A stretch of 64,000 bases of DNA from positions 554,626 to 618,625 of the forward strand of contig JAZGUH010000024.1 of the NCBI GenBank assembly GCA_037893225.1, written 5' to 3'. The DNA comes from Hippasteria phrygiana. Lineage: Eukaryota > Echinodermata > Asteroidea > Valvatida > Goniasteridae. The notes under the pieces were generated by a model. The model saw nothing but the letters and a program-made list of their open reading frames with translations. It did no database searches and was not told the DNA's origin. Positions 1 through 9,652 of this stretch are shown here, in pieces. A program made the translations under genes and the position numbers. Position 1 is the stretch's first letter. Each line of letters opens with the position of its first letter.

Positions 1-1
1 A

Positions 2-144
2 TGACGTCACACACTTGTCACATTTATAAGTATGCATTACATGCCCAAACAAACCTACATGTTCCGTTGATGAGATATGGCTTAAAGGTTAAAAAACAAA
101 AACAAAAAGCTATTAAATCGTATAATGACGTCATCATGACGTCA
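2..144. promoter_or_regulatory. Three TGACGTCA palindromes (CRE-like)
   Basis: Perfect TGACGTCA octamers lie at 2-9, 126-133 and 137-144. This is the consensus of the cAMP response element bound by CREB/ATF bZIP proteins. No coding sequence or TATA box can be linked to them, so they may be chance matches or part of an old repeat. A similar ATGACGTCATG occurs near 31250. Confidence 0.2.
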
Positions 145-589
145 CCTAAATTTTCATCTATAACACATGCTTGCTAAGGCTGTTCGATATGACGATATTT
201 ACCGATATTTTGATATTTTCATATCGAAAATCATATTTGCCCCTTTAAACAAAACACCGGAATATCGGGGAATTCGATAAACCGAAGAATATCGTGATAT
301 TGCTTTTCGCAGCGTTTAAGATTTCTCTATGTGTGTATTAAGTGTGGATTAGTCAAGATTACATGTACCGTGCTCGAAATTCCAGTTATTTCCAATACAT
401 TTGACGGTAGAAAACATGTACATGTAACGTATGATGTACATGTACCATGGAGGAATTAGAAAATACATACATGTATGTACTAAATGTGTTGTTTCTTGGA
501 TCGTTTTCTAAACCCAGACATAACTTCTCCGGACCGTTCATTATAGCGCACATGGTGTGTGTGCATGCATGCATCCATCCGTCGTTGGT

Positions 590-891
590 AGTCTTGGTCA
601 AGTGCAAACAACCACACTGAATGCTATATGTACCGTATTATTCCTAGTGTACAATGTATACATACGTACATGCAGGTAACGTGTTGCAAACTTCGTCTGG
701 AGAAAAGGCTACTAAGACCTGGGGGGTTAGAGCAATTGGTTCAATAACTCCAAACCCTAAAGCGCATCTGCGCGTGCGCGTTGCTTTGTTGCTAGCCTTC
801 GTCAAGTGCAAGCAACCGCACTGAATGCCACCATCTTATTCCCAGTGTACAATGCACGTACACACAGCTAACGTGTAGCGAAATTTGTCTT
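590..891. repeat. Local direct duplication (about 110 bp, offset about 205 bp)
   Basis: Positions 590-712 and 797-891 are diverged direct copies. Both contain GTCAAGTGCAA, CACTGAATGC, TTATTCC, AGTGTACAATG, CTAACGTGT or GGTAACGTGT, and then a GTCT motif. The first copy continues uninterrupted into GGAGAAAAGGC. The second is broken at 892, and its continuation (TTGAGAAAAGAC) resumes only at 4658. The first copy therefore serves as an internal empty site for the element between 892 and 4657. Confidence 0.6.
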
Positions 892-1136
892 CCCTTACAA
901 ACAAGTTCTATAGAAATCTATAAAAAAAATTCTATAGAATTCCTTTATAGAGTTTCTGTAGAGTTTCTTTAGAGTTTCTTTAGAAAATGGGCCACTTCTC
1001 TATAAGACATTTTATAGAATTCTATAGAAATTTTACAATTCTATAAAAGATAATTCTATAGAATGTCTATAAGATTCTACAGAATTTTTCTATAGATTTG
1101 TATATAATTTCTTTAGAGATCCTCTATAGTTTTTAT

Positions 1137-1430
1137 AGAATTCTAAAGAAAAATGACCACTTTTCTATAAAACAGCTAGTAGAATTCTATAGAAATATGA
1201 CCACTTTTCTATAAAACAGCTAGTAGAATTCTATAGAAATATGACCACTTTTCTATAAAACATCAAATAGAATTCTATAGAAATAGGACCACTTTTCTAT
1301 AAAACATCTAGTAGAATTCTATAGAAATAGCACCACTTTTCTATAAAACATCTAGTAGAATTCTATAGAAATAGGACCACTTTCCTATAAAACATCTAGT
1401 AGAATTATATAGAAAGATGACTCCATTTTT
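1137..1430. repeat. 44-bp tandem array (about 6.7 copies)
   Basis: AGAATTCTATAGAAA recurs with exact 44-bp spacing, starting at 1137, 1181, 1225, 1269, 1313, 1357 and 1401. Each unit contains the palindrome-like AGAATTCTATAG, then GACCACTTTTCTATAAAACA. The array is the innermost part of the left arm of the surrounding inverted-repeat element. Confidence 0.9.
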
Positions 1431-2276
1431 ATAAAATGTCATAAATATTTACAAACTTGGTAACTTTTCTAAACATTTTAATTGAATCCTTTATATGTAT
1501 GTCGACTTTTCTATCAACCTATGGCATTACTCTTGACAAGAAAATATCAACGTGATACACTTCATCCTTCAAAATTAAAACAATTGGAGATCAATACTTT
1601 TTTGCTGTGTACTTTTCACTGCATTTATTTCCAGCATAGGCCATGGCCAAAACAGTCCTGAATTTTTCCAAATCTAATACTGTACATGAATAATTTCACA
1701 CAGGGAACTAATGAAAAATGTATAAATACATGTATAAGCACCCGATATGCGATCAACATTAATTAAGTAGGAAACTACATAATTCCACATACATCATTGT
1801 TTCTATATTTAAAAAATGGTAGGCAAAAAGGAATTTAAAAAAAATTTGGACGGATACAAAACAAGTAAATTAAAGAAGGCTTAAATAGTTTTGTATTTTA
1901 TAAACAAATGCAAAGAGACGAACAAGAATGATTACAGTATGAAAGATAAGAGCCTAAAACACATGAATCTTTAACAATGAAAATAGATCCCACCATAAAT
2001 CTCTGAAATTTAACTGAGATTTAAGGGGGGAAACTACATTTGGTTTTTAAAATATTAATAGTGAACAATCACCCCTGTTGGCGCACTTGAAAAATTTACA
2101 TTGATCGCTTCAGAAAATCAGCCCTGAAAAAGGCCTTTGTGACATTTTTACTAGTATATAAATTTGTGGAAACTGATAAATCACCTGACGTAAAGAGAAA
2201 TGTCCTGGCGAAAAATTGAACTCATACTTCCGAAAATCTAAAATACACACGGACTAGTGAAACTCGGTTTACTCCG

Positions 2277-3357
2277 GACACAGATGAAAATTTATGAAAT
2301 AATTTTGTGGCGATCAATAGGCAAAAATTAAAAGTTAAATAAAACTTTGAGGGTTAAATGGACTTTCTGATGGACTTAAAGCACGGGCAATCATGGGGGA
2401 CACCCCCCCCCCCCCCCAATATTTTGGGAGTTGACGGCTATGGCAGTGTGTCCCCCCCAAAAAAAAAAAAATGTCTCTTTTGTCATATACATTTTATTTT
2501 CCCTTTTCATTTGAAATTTAGACAGCTGGCTAACAACTGTTTTGTTATCACTAACATACAAAGCAACAATGGGTACAATCTTTACAGAATATTAGTCAAA
2601 ATATGATTGTGTAAGCCAAAAAAAGGAATGTCACCTCCTACTATAGTAACCATTGGTGACTTACTGCATACAAAAGGGTTTAACAAGTGTACAATTAAGA
2701 AAAGATCTTATATAATATACATGTAACTCGTAAGATCTTACGGGAGAGGACTTGAGCGAGGACTCAGACGACTTAGGCAGCTCTGTAATGGGCGAGGACT
2801 TGGACGACTTGGGTATAGCTCTGCATATGCAACGGATGAGGATGACTCCAAATGGTGCGGGCGAACACAGTTCGATGCTAACGAGCTTGAACACGGGGCG
2901 AATTCACCTCCAACAAACAGCCGCAAAGAGACGAAACAGCGGGGGACGACACACATTGGCTCCCGACGCAAAAATATGGGGATATGAGACCCCAAATACT
3001 GAACCGTAGGCCTATTACACAGATAATAATTTATGAAATAATTTTGTGGCGATCAATAGGCAAAAATTGAAAGTTAAAAATGGACTTAAAGCACGGGCAA
3101 TCCGGGGGGGGGGGGGGGGGGGGGACACGTCCGTCCCCCCCCCCCCAATATTTTCCCCTTTGTCATATACATTTTATTTTCCCTTTTCATTTGAAATTTA
3201 GACAGCTAACTGGCTAACAACTGTTTTGTTATCACTAACATACAAAGCAACAAATGGGGACAATCTTTACAGAATATTAGTCAAAATAAGATTGTGTAAG
3301 CCAAAAAAGGGAATGTCACCTCCTACTATAGTAACAATTGCAGACTTACCGCATACA
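2277..3357. repeat. Direct duplication (period about 0.74 kb) inside the 892-4657 element
   Basis: About 2277-2671 and 3016-3357 are near-identical direct copies sharing GAAATAATTTTGTGGCGATC, CTTAAAGCACGGGCAATC, a homopolymeric C or G run, and GTCACCTCCTACTATAGTAA. Each copy carries a long poly-C or poly-G tract (near 2401, 3104 and 3134) that differs in length. The spacer 2672-3015 encodes short open frames in both directions and is not recognised as a gene. Confidence 0.8.
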
Positions 3358-4657
3358 AACAGCTTGTGATCAGCGTGTCGACATGGTTCAACCATTCCTT
3401 CCTCTATGGTTCAACATGTTGCTTGTATCTTGTACGTGTGATCGATCATGTCCAAAGACTTGTCCATCCATCCAGCAATCACCAGTGTATTTTTTACATG
3501 TCATGTACAGGTTGAGTGTGTACATGAGCAGTGAATTATGTCCACAGGCATACATGTAAATGCCATGCAAATATCCACGATTTTGACCCAGTTGTATACA
3601 ATTTCTGCCATCAAGCCCATACTGCACTGCTGCACTGACATTCAACTGACTGCAGTGCAGATTTCAAATTTCCCACACTGACCGTTTATCTCTGGTATGC
3701 AAGCAGCAAGGTCACCTTGTCATGTGACTTGAGTCTAAGTAACATGATACTCTTGATGATGTAACAGTACATGTAGGCTCTGGTCTGTACAGGGTCTGTA
3801 CACATCAACTTCCTGTGTTTGGCTTAGTAAACTGTTGGGCTAGCTGTGTGGTGTACTTACATGTATCATGGAGGAAGGAACTTCCTCCATGCATGTATGT
3901 GCTGTTGCATATATTCAGTGTTGCATGGTGTACACCCAGAGAGGTACATATTATGTACCAAACCTGCACCGAATTATGATGTGGTGTACATCACCACAGT
4001 TCGGTAAGGGAACACAAATGAATACTTTGAAAATGCTTATAATCGCTTCTTTAAAAATCATAGTCCTCAGCCTTGATCTTGTTAGTAAATTTGATTGAAA
4101 AAAAGATTTGTTAAAGTATTATATAGTTATACTCATCTCTAATTTCTACAGAAAAATAAAATCATATGGTGTTCTATATAATTCTATGTTTCTATAGAAA
4201 TTAGGGGCATATTGTGGGTTACTTTAAATATGTACATACTTTCTACAAACAAATTAATGTGTCTATAATTTCTATAGAAACATAGAATTCTATAGAAGAC
4301 TGACAGGAATTTGTTTAATCAGTGTTCTATAGAAATCTATAGATTTTTTTAAAAATCTCTATAGACAGTTTTCTTATTGGAGTATTCTATACAATTCTAT
4401 GTTTCTATAGAAATTAGAAACATATTGTGGGTTACTATATAAATGTACATACTTTCAACAAACAAATTAATATGTCTAATTTCTATAGAAACCATTCTAT
4501 AGAACTGGAAGATTTGTTCTATAGAAATCTATATAATTTTTTAAAATCTCTATAGACAGCCTTAAATATTCTATAGAAAACCATTGCCTCTATAGAACCG
4601 TCTAGCTAGAGCTCTATAAAACACTCTATAGAATTCTATAGAACTTTTTTGTAAGGG

Positions 4658-5982
4658 TTGAGAAAAGACAAACACCTGCAGCGCATGCGTTGTACAATGT
4701 GTATACATGTACAATGTCTGTCTTGTGTGCGCGCGTACGTACAAAAGACCTACAATCATACAGTGAAAATATAGCTGAAAATTAGAAAAGTAGAAAAATG
4801 CATTTAACCAAAACGTTCAATCTGCTTTTCTGCTATTTTAACAGCAGAAAAGCACATGTCCACTTTTGAACCTTCATAGTGTGTGTGCATGGAGAAATAG
4901 CTAGAGCATATGAAGCATGCACGATATGGGGCAAAAGGGGAACCCCCTCTTTTGTGTTGGCCATTGTGTTCCCGGAATCTCAGGAATTCTATTCAGAATT
5001 CTAGGGGGATGTGTTAGATAACAATAATCTGAAGCGTGCTTAGGGTATAGGGATAAAAGGGGGGGGGGGGGGGGGGGGTGTACTCTTTTCCCCCATATCG
5101 TGCAGGGTATCAGCTAGAGGGCGCTGCCGTGCGTGCTGTACGTCGCACCGCGCTAAGGACGTCTTGGAACCAAGACTACCATGGACCATGCAGACATGTG
5201 TGTAACATAAACGACGAGTACCATGCCAGCGCAGCGACAATTACTTTTCAGTTACATTATGCAGCGATAGTTATTGGTGACCAATGAATGAATTCCTCAT
5301 CAGCGAGAAGGCTTCGGTGAAAAGAAAGCCAAGTCTAGAAAGAATTTACTTGTCTGACTGACTACAAACTGAAACAGTAGTATAGAGCAAGCTCTGGATT
5401 ATGGACGACGATAGCAACTTGGATATTGCTTCAAATGTAATGTAGCCCCTCATCTTTCATTTTATGGATGGATTGAGGGAGGGATTGTTCAGCCATTAAT
5501 TGTTTACATTGACAACGGCCCTGCGTATGTAGCCTACATACATTGTAGTAATGTACGGTAAACTAGTAACGGGTCAACTCGTCGTAGTCGTAGGCCTGCC
5601 CTACATGTGGTAAGCACTTATAAAGAACCACCAAAATGACATCGTCACGTGCATCGCGCCTTGTGCCTATTCAATAAGGGGTCTTTGCAATAAAAAGTTC
5701 GCTTACTGTACGCGAACATTCGCGAAATTCTGTCGTTACTAAGGACCAATCTGTTCGCAAACTTTCGCGACCGATGTTTACTCAGGCCTGCCCAAGTTAA
5801 TGAGGCGATCTCGCTCGTGTGTATTTGTTATTTTAATTCACCTATGAATAATGTATAGCTCCGGACGTATCATCATAATATCCGCGAAGTCAGCGAACTA
5901 GGGTGCTCTCGATCTCTTGTTGAGATTATTATTTTAAAGCCTTGTGAAGTTCATACTTTTATACACGAAGAATATTCGTTGT
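4658..5982. other. Intergenic stretch with no recognised gene
   Basis: Contains a G run of about 19 near 5059-5078, TACATG-rich sequence, and several TTCGCGAA-like words between 5690 and 5780. No splice-supported coding exon, RNA gene or element boundary was found. Confidence 0.5.
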
Positions 5983-6048
5983 GACATTTGTTGGGGTTCG
6001 TTTCGACATTCGTCGGAGTTCGTTTCGACTTTTTGTAGGAGTTCGTTT
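5983..6048. repeat. 22-bp tandem repeat, 3 degenerate copies
   Basis: Units start at 5983, 6005 and 6027. Each has the form GACWTTYGTnGGRGTTCGTTT, with identical spacing and substitutions but no indels. Confidence 0.75.
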
Positions 6049-6870
6049 TAAGTTGTGTTAAACTTTTGCGATTTTGCCGTGTCGAAAACAAATTCGTGTT
6101 CGCAATCGCGAGTATGAATTGGTCTTAATTCAGTAAATAAAAATCTTGTCTGTGCGCCGGAGGAAATATTCAAATTATTTGGTATAGAGTCTATGATGAG
6201 ATCGATTTTAATTACTTCTGAATCATATACAGAAAAATAGGAAAATACCAACCCAATGAACATTGTGGATAAAAATGAAATGATTGTTTTGGTAGACCAA
6301 GAAATCCACAAAACACAATTGAGGTTTTACGACGTATAAAAGAAGCTCTGTTCTTCTTGCGGCTAATGAAGTATGTGTGGGGGTATTTTAAACGTTCTTT
6401 CAGCCTTGGCGGCGATCCAGTGGATATTCCCGTGACGGGAAATGTAAAAAAAATGTCCTGTTCCAGCGGAATAATTCAGTTTACCGCTCATCCCCGTAAA
6501 AATGTTGGTTCTGTACAGGGTTTAGAGATTCAATTGTGTTCTTTTTTTCCGTAACGAGTACGAATTCGTGTTTGTAAATGCGCGGATTATGAAGTGGTCT
6601 TTGGTTATGAAATAAAAATCTGGTTACGTGCGCCGGAGGAAAATGTTAAATGATTATATTTGTCTCCATGTAGTGGGATCCATTTTAATAAATGCTGGAT
6701 GACATGTGGACACATAATTAAAATCGATCTCATACAACATAATCATTTACATGTTTCCTCCGGCGCATACGAGATTTTTATTTACTGAATTAAGACCGAT
6801 TCATACTCGCGATCGGCGCTATTACAAAAACAAATTTATTTTCGTCACGGCAAATTTCCAAAAATGTTGT
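6048..6870. repeat. Cluster of three copies of a dispersed repeat (two direct, one inverted)
   Basis: Words GAGTATGAATTGGTCTT, AATAAAAATCT and GCGCCGGAGGAAA mark one copy at about 6060-6215 on the plus strand and a diverged copy at about 6430-6720 on the plus strand. A third copy at about 6721-6870 lies on the minus strand. A fourth copy lies at about 17860-18130. The 6430 and 17860 copies both also contain TCATCCCCGTAAAA and TGTACAGGGTTT. The inverted pair flanks a 0.5-kb core, suggesting a decayed terminal-inverted-repeat element. No intact protein is encoded. Confidence 0.6.
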
Positions 6871-6887
6871 TTCTAATTTTAAAGTAT

Positions 6888-8116
6888 TGTAACGTCTCTT
6901 TGGGAGTCGTTATGAAGAAGTGAAACATGAAGGCGGATGTAGACTTACACACAAATACTAGCTGTTTTATTTACACAATTATGTACATCTCAGAGTTATT
7001 TACATCTCAAGAGAGGGCGTACTTCAATGACCACGGACGTGGGCGAACGGGACGTGACTGATGTTGGTAGCGGAATAACTTTGACACTGTGTGGTCATAT
7101 CAGTATAGTGTGTGTGTGAGCGCACAACAACTGTAAGGACAACTGTGCTGTTGACGTGACCTAGCATGTCTATACTGTCTGTATGCATGGCTACATATAC
7201 ATGGCTATCGTAATACCAAGCTCGTGACAGAGCATGTGGGAGAACTTTCCCATGCCTCGCTAGGGCGAGAATGATTGTCCGAGGCCTCGATTTCCACCCC
7301 TTATATTAAGAATTGAGAGGGGTGTGAGCGGGGGTGTGTCAGGGTCTTATCCAATGGGAGCATCGGATCTACTGGGTTATCAACACGTGACAATGATCAT
7401 GAATAAGTGATGATGTGCACAAAGTCAATGGGGAAAATCTCTATGGGAGTTTACACACACTTGTAATGGTGTGTACAAAGTGAATGGGGGAAATCTCTAT
7501 GGGAGTTTACGCACACTTCTGGTCTCGGCTGACTTAGACGTTTTGGTGGAGGAATGTCCGAGAGTGAAAGTAAGCGGGTCAGTGTGGGTCACTGATGGGT
7601 GCGTTACGGGGGACTGTTTCAGTAGGAAAGGGTAGGAGGGAAACTTCCTCGTTACATAGGGTTGTGTACAACACTTAGTCTCTGGGCGGATAGGAAATAT
7701 CCACGCAATGTCTATGGGGTAAAACTCGCAGAGGGGGAAAGTAATCTGACCTCTGTGTGCCGTCGCTGGACACGGTTTATAAGGTAGTGGGTTGGCAGGG
7801 TACACTCGCTGAGTGTTTGGGGCACTGTGGAGTCTCATGCACGGGCTAAGGTATGTGAGGGGAAACTACATCGACTCCGGGACGAGTGTATGGGAAAATG
7901 GCTAAGTTAAACTAGGGCAAAGGGTATGCACTTGCTACGTGGCAATGAGAGCTGTCTGCATAGCGGGCAGTGCATTAACTTCGCGCTGTGTGGGGACTAA
8001 GTGTAGATCGCTGCATGCGTTCAGTATGCTTGCATTGATCCATGATTGAACTATAGGTAGGAAAAGGATACTAGGGAAAGGGTAACTCAAAATGGGTTGA
8101 ATGCGGGGACGCAACA
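6888..8116 (-). repeat. 3' LTR (1229 bp)
   Basis: Starts TGTAACGTC and ends GACGCAACA on the plus strand. It is the element's 3' LTR because the genes run on the minus strand. A minus-strand AATAAA polyadenylation signal lies at 6966-6971, about 80 bp from the LTR's outer end. It differs from the other LTR at GTTATG/GTTATC near 6914 and at CGCTGG/CGCAGG near 7770. Confidence 0.95.
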
Positions 8117-8131
8117 CTATCTCCCCCCAGT
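8117..8131 (-). other. Polypurine tract of the Gypsy element
   Basis: Reading the minus strand, the sequence abutting the 3' LTR is CTGGGGGGAGATAG. A purine run at this position primes plus-strand DNA synthesis in LTR retroelements. Confidence 0.8.
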
Positions 8132-8452
8132 TCTTACAACGTCCTCGTTGTAATAAAGGGAAACAACTTATGAAAGAAAAGCAGTAAAGCAATACTTGAG
8201 TAATGCGAATGCATACGTGAATTTGGCAATTAACAAAAAACTTGAAAAGAAAAACAATGGAACGCTACAAATCAATGCGTAAAATTGCAAAGCTAAATGA
8301 AGCAAAATGGAATTGACGGAGTACAAGAGTCCAATAAACAAGAAGGATAAATGAAAACAAATCAATGAAGATTAAATATTCATCTGAAACGACGAAAAAT
8401 AAGAGTTCAGTGTCCATGGTTGAAGTAAAAACACTGAGTTCAGTTTTGGAGC
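8132..8452. other. Element 3' untranslated stretch
   Basis: This segment between ORF3 and the polypurine tract is A-rich on the plus strand, that is T-rich in the element sense. It gives short hydrophobic open frames by composition alone, and no conserved motif is visible. Confidence 0.5.
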
Positions 8453-9238
8453 TCAACGGTCCATGCAGTTGCAACCATTGAATGCTCGGAGTTCTCTTGT
8501 CAAATGGAACGACTGAGCTTGAGCGATTTCCTTCACTTTAAACTTGACGCTGTGTTCCATCTTGTCCAGTCGTTTGTGAAGCTGTTCGATAGCAACCATT
8601 ACATCGGTAATTGAGGCTGCGTCAAAATCCAAAGAGGCAGGTGCCGCGGGTATCGATGTCTGCGACGATTTGTCACTGGAACGAGGGTTGGAGGCCTCTG
8701 ATGACACACTGGGTGGGGCTGGAAAGGGCTCGGATGCGGGGGCATCTGCAGACTCATCCACTTGCCCTTCACTAGCCATGGAGGGGGTGGGCGGCGGGTC
8801 ATCGAGGGCCGAGTTTGGGTCGTTGGGGCCCGGCGAGAACGGACACTCATCCCTTAGTGGAGTCCCATCGCTAGTGCTCTTGAACGGATCGGGGGTCTTT
8901 GGGACGGCCTCCAGATCACTAGCCGAAACGGTAGACTGGCGTTTCAGGATGGCGATCATAGCTGGTGGAACATCGCCCCTCTTCCGGTGAACGCGAAGCC
9001 ACTGCTGCCGGAGCTGGGCGGCATTTTCGTCGGGCGAGACGATCCCCTTGTACTGCAGGGTCTGGCGGTTGTGGCGGTCTTTTAAGGTATGTCGTTGCAG
9101 CTTTGATTGTTTGCTGTATCCCCGCTTACACGGTCCGCATACGAATTGTTTCCAGAACCACGGCAAATGGTGAGTTTGATAATGGCAGTAGAGGTCTTGA
9201 ACATCCTCAAAATTGGCATCGCAACCTGAGCACTGCAT
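8453..9238 (-). CDS. Gypsy ORF3: double C2H2 zinc-finger protein with C-terminal coiled coil (261 aa)
   Basis: I do not recognise this as a standard Gypsy gene. The ATG at 9238 is chosen because upstream in-frame codons rely on a TTG and the first finger starts at residue 3. Finger 1 is C3-x2-C6-x12-H19-x3-H23. Finger 2 is C34-x2-C37-x12-H50-x5-H56. Residues 40-60 and 80-90 are basic. Residues 110-205 are Pro/Ser/Asp-rich and probably disordered. Residues about 208-245 form a predicted amphipathic helix or coiled coil. There is no signal peptide or membrane segment, so it is not an envelope protein. It lies 414 nt downstream of the pol stop, in the same strand, before the polypurine tract. 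A nucleic-acid-binding accessory role is inferred; a captured host gene fragment is the alternative. Confidence 0.8.
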   Translation of the reverse strand: MQCSGCDANFEDVQDLYCHYQTHHLPWFWKQFVCGPCKRGYSKQSKLQRHTLKDRHNRQTLQYKGIVSPDENAAQLRQQWLRVHRKRGDVPPAMIAILKRQSTVSASDLEAVPKTPDPFKSTSDGTPLRDECPFSPGPNDPNSALDDPPPTPSMASEGQVDESADAPASEPFPAPPSVSSEASNPRSSDKSSQTSIPAAPASLDFDAASITDVMVAIEQLHKRLDKMEHSVKFKVKEIAQAQSFHLTRELRAFNGCNCMDR

Positions 9239-9652
9239 GATTGTGTAGCCGAAAAAGTTGGAGAAGAGGAAATGGTCGAAACTAGCTGGGGACCTCAAGA
9301 CCTCTCAGAATCCACTGGGCGATATAAAAGCAGACCATATAGTTCGACCACACTCTGATTGGTTAAGTGTAACCGCAAGCATTGGCGCGCATTTAGTTAG
9401 TTGGCTGCGGCCAGAAAATGTGTGCCAGGGGAGGTCAAACATTCTTCGGACTGGGGGTAGGGACGACAGGTGGTATAGAAACACCATCGTTCTGGTACAG
9501 GAAAGTGTCATGTGTCTGCTCTGCAACAGTTATTCATCCTACTTCCAGGGTACTCCTGAATCCCGACACACAATTCCCAGGGCATGTATGGAGGTTCGAG
9601 TAAGCAAGTTCATGACCCCTTGGAGGTCCACTGGCCGCTGCTTGAGGGGGCA
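9239..9652 (-). other. Pol-ORF3 intergenic spacer of the element
   Basis: The 414 nt between the pol stop and the ORF3 ATG have no long sense frame. A pyrimidine-rich tract (TTTCCTCTTCTCC in the element sense) lies about 30-45 nt upstream of the ORF3 start. That could belong to a splice acceptor or leader for a subgenomic mRNA, but no clear AG acceptor follows it. Confidence 0.4.

Larger units (their letters stand above)
892..4657. mobile_element. 3.77-kb element with 24-bp terminal inverted repeats and TTCTATAGAA-rich arms
   Basis: The left end reads CCCTTACAAACAAG followed by TTCTATAGAA. The reverse complement of the right end reads CCCTTACAAAAAAG followed by TTCTATAGAA, giving one mismatch in 24. 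Flanking TT (890-891 and 4658-4659) could be a 2-bp target duplication. The paralogous uninterrupted copy at 590-712 supports a clean insertion. Both arms (about 892-1430 and 4150-4657) are dense in the palindrome TTCTATAGAA. The interior has no convincing transposase, poly-C and poly-G runs, and a 0.74-kb internal duplication. It looks like a non-autonomous or foldback-type DNA transposon of unassigned superfamily. Confidence 0.6.

Noticed and set aside
2752..3009. Overlapping 85-codon frames on both strands rich in Asp/Glu/Leu
   Set aside because: Short, mutually overlapping, inside the inverted-repeat element, with no known domain.
7497..7838. 113-codon minus-strand frame in the LTR (also at 16233-16574)
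   Set aside because: Present in both LTRs only because the LTRs are identical; no domain, and it would lie in regulatory sequence.
8168..8474. Hydrophobic small frames upstream of the polypurine tract, considered as an env remnant
   Set aside because: Composition-driven by T-rich sequence; no glycoprotein features, cleavage site or cysteine pattern.
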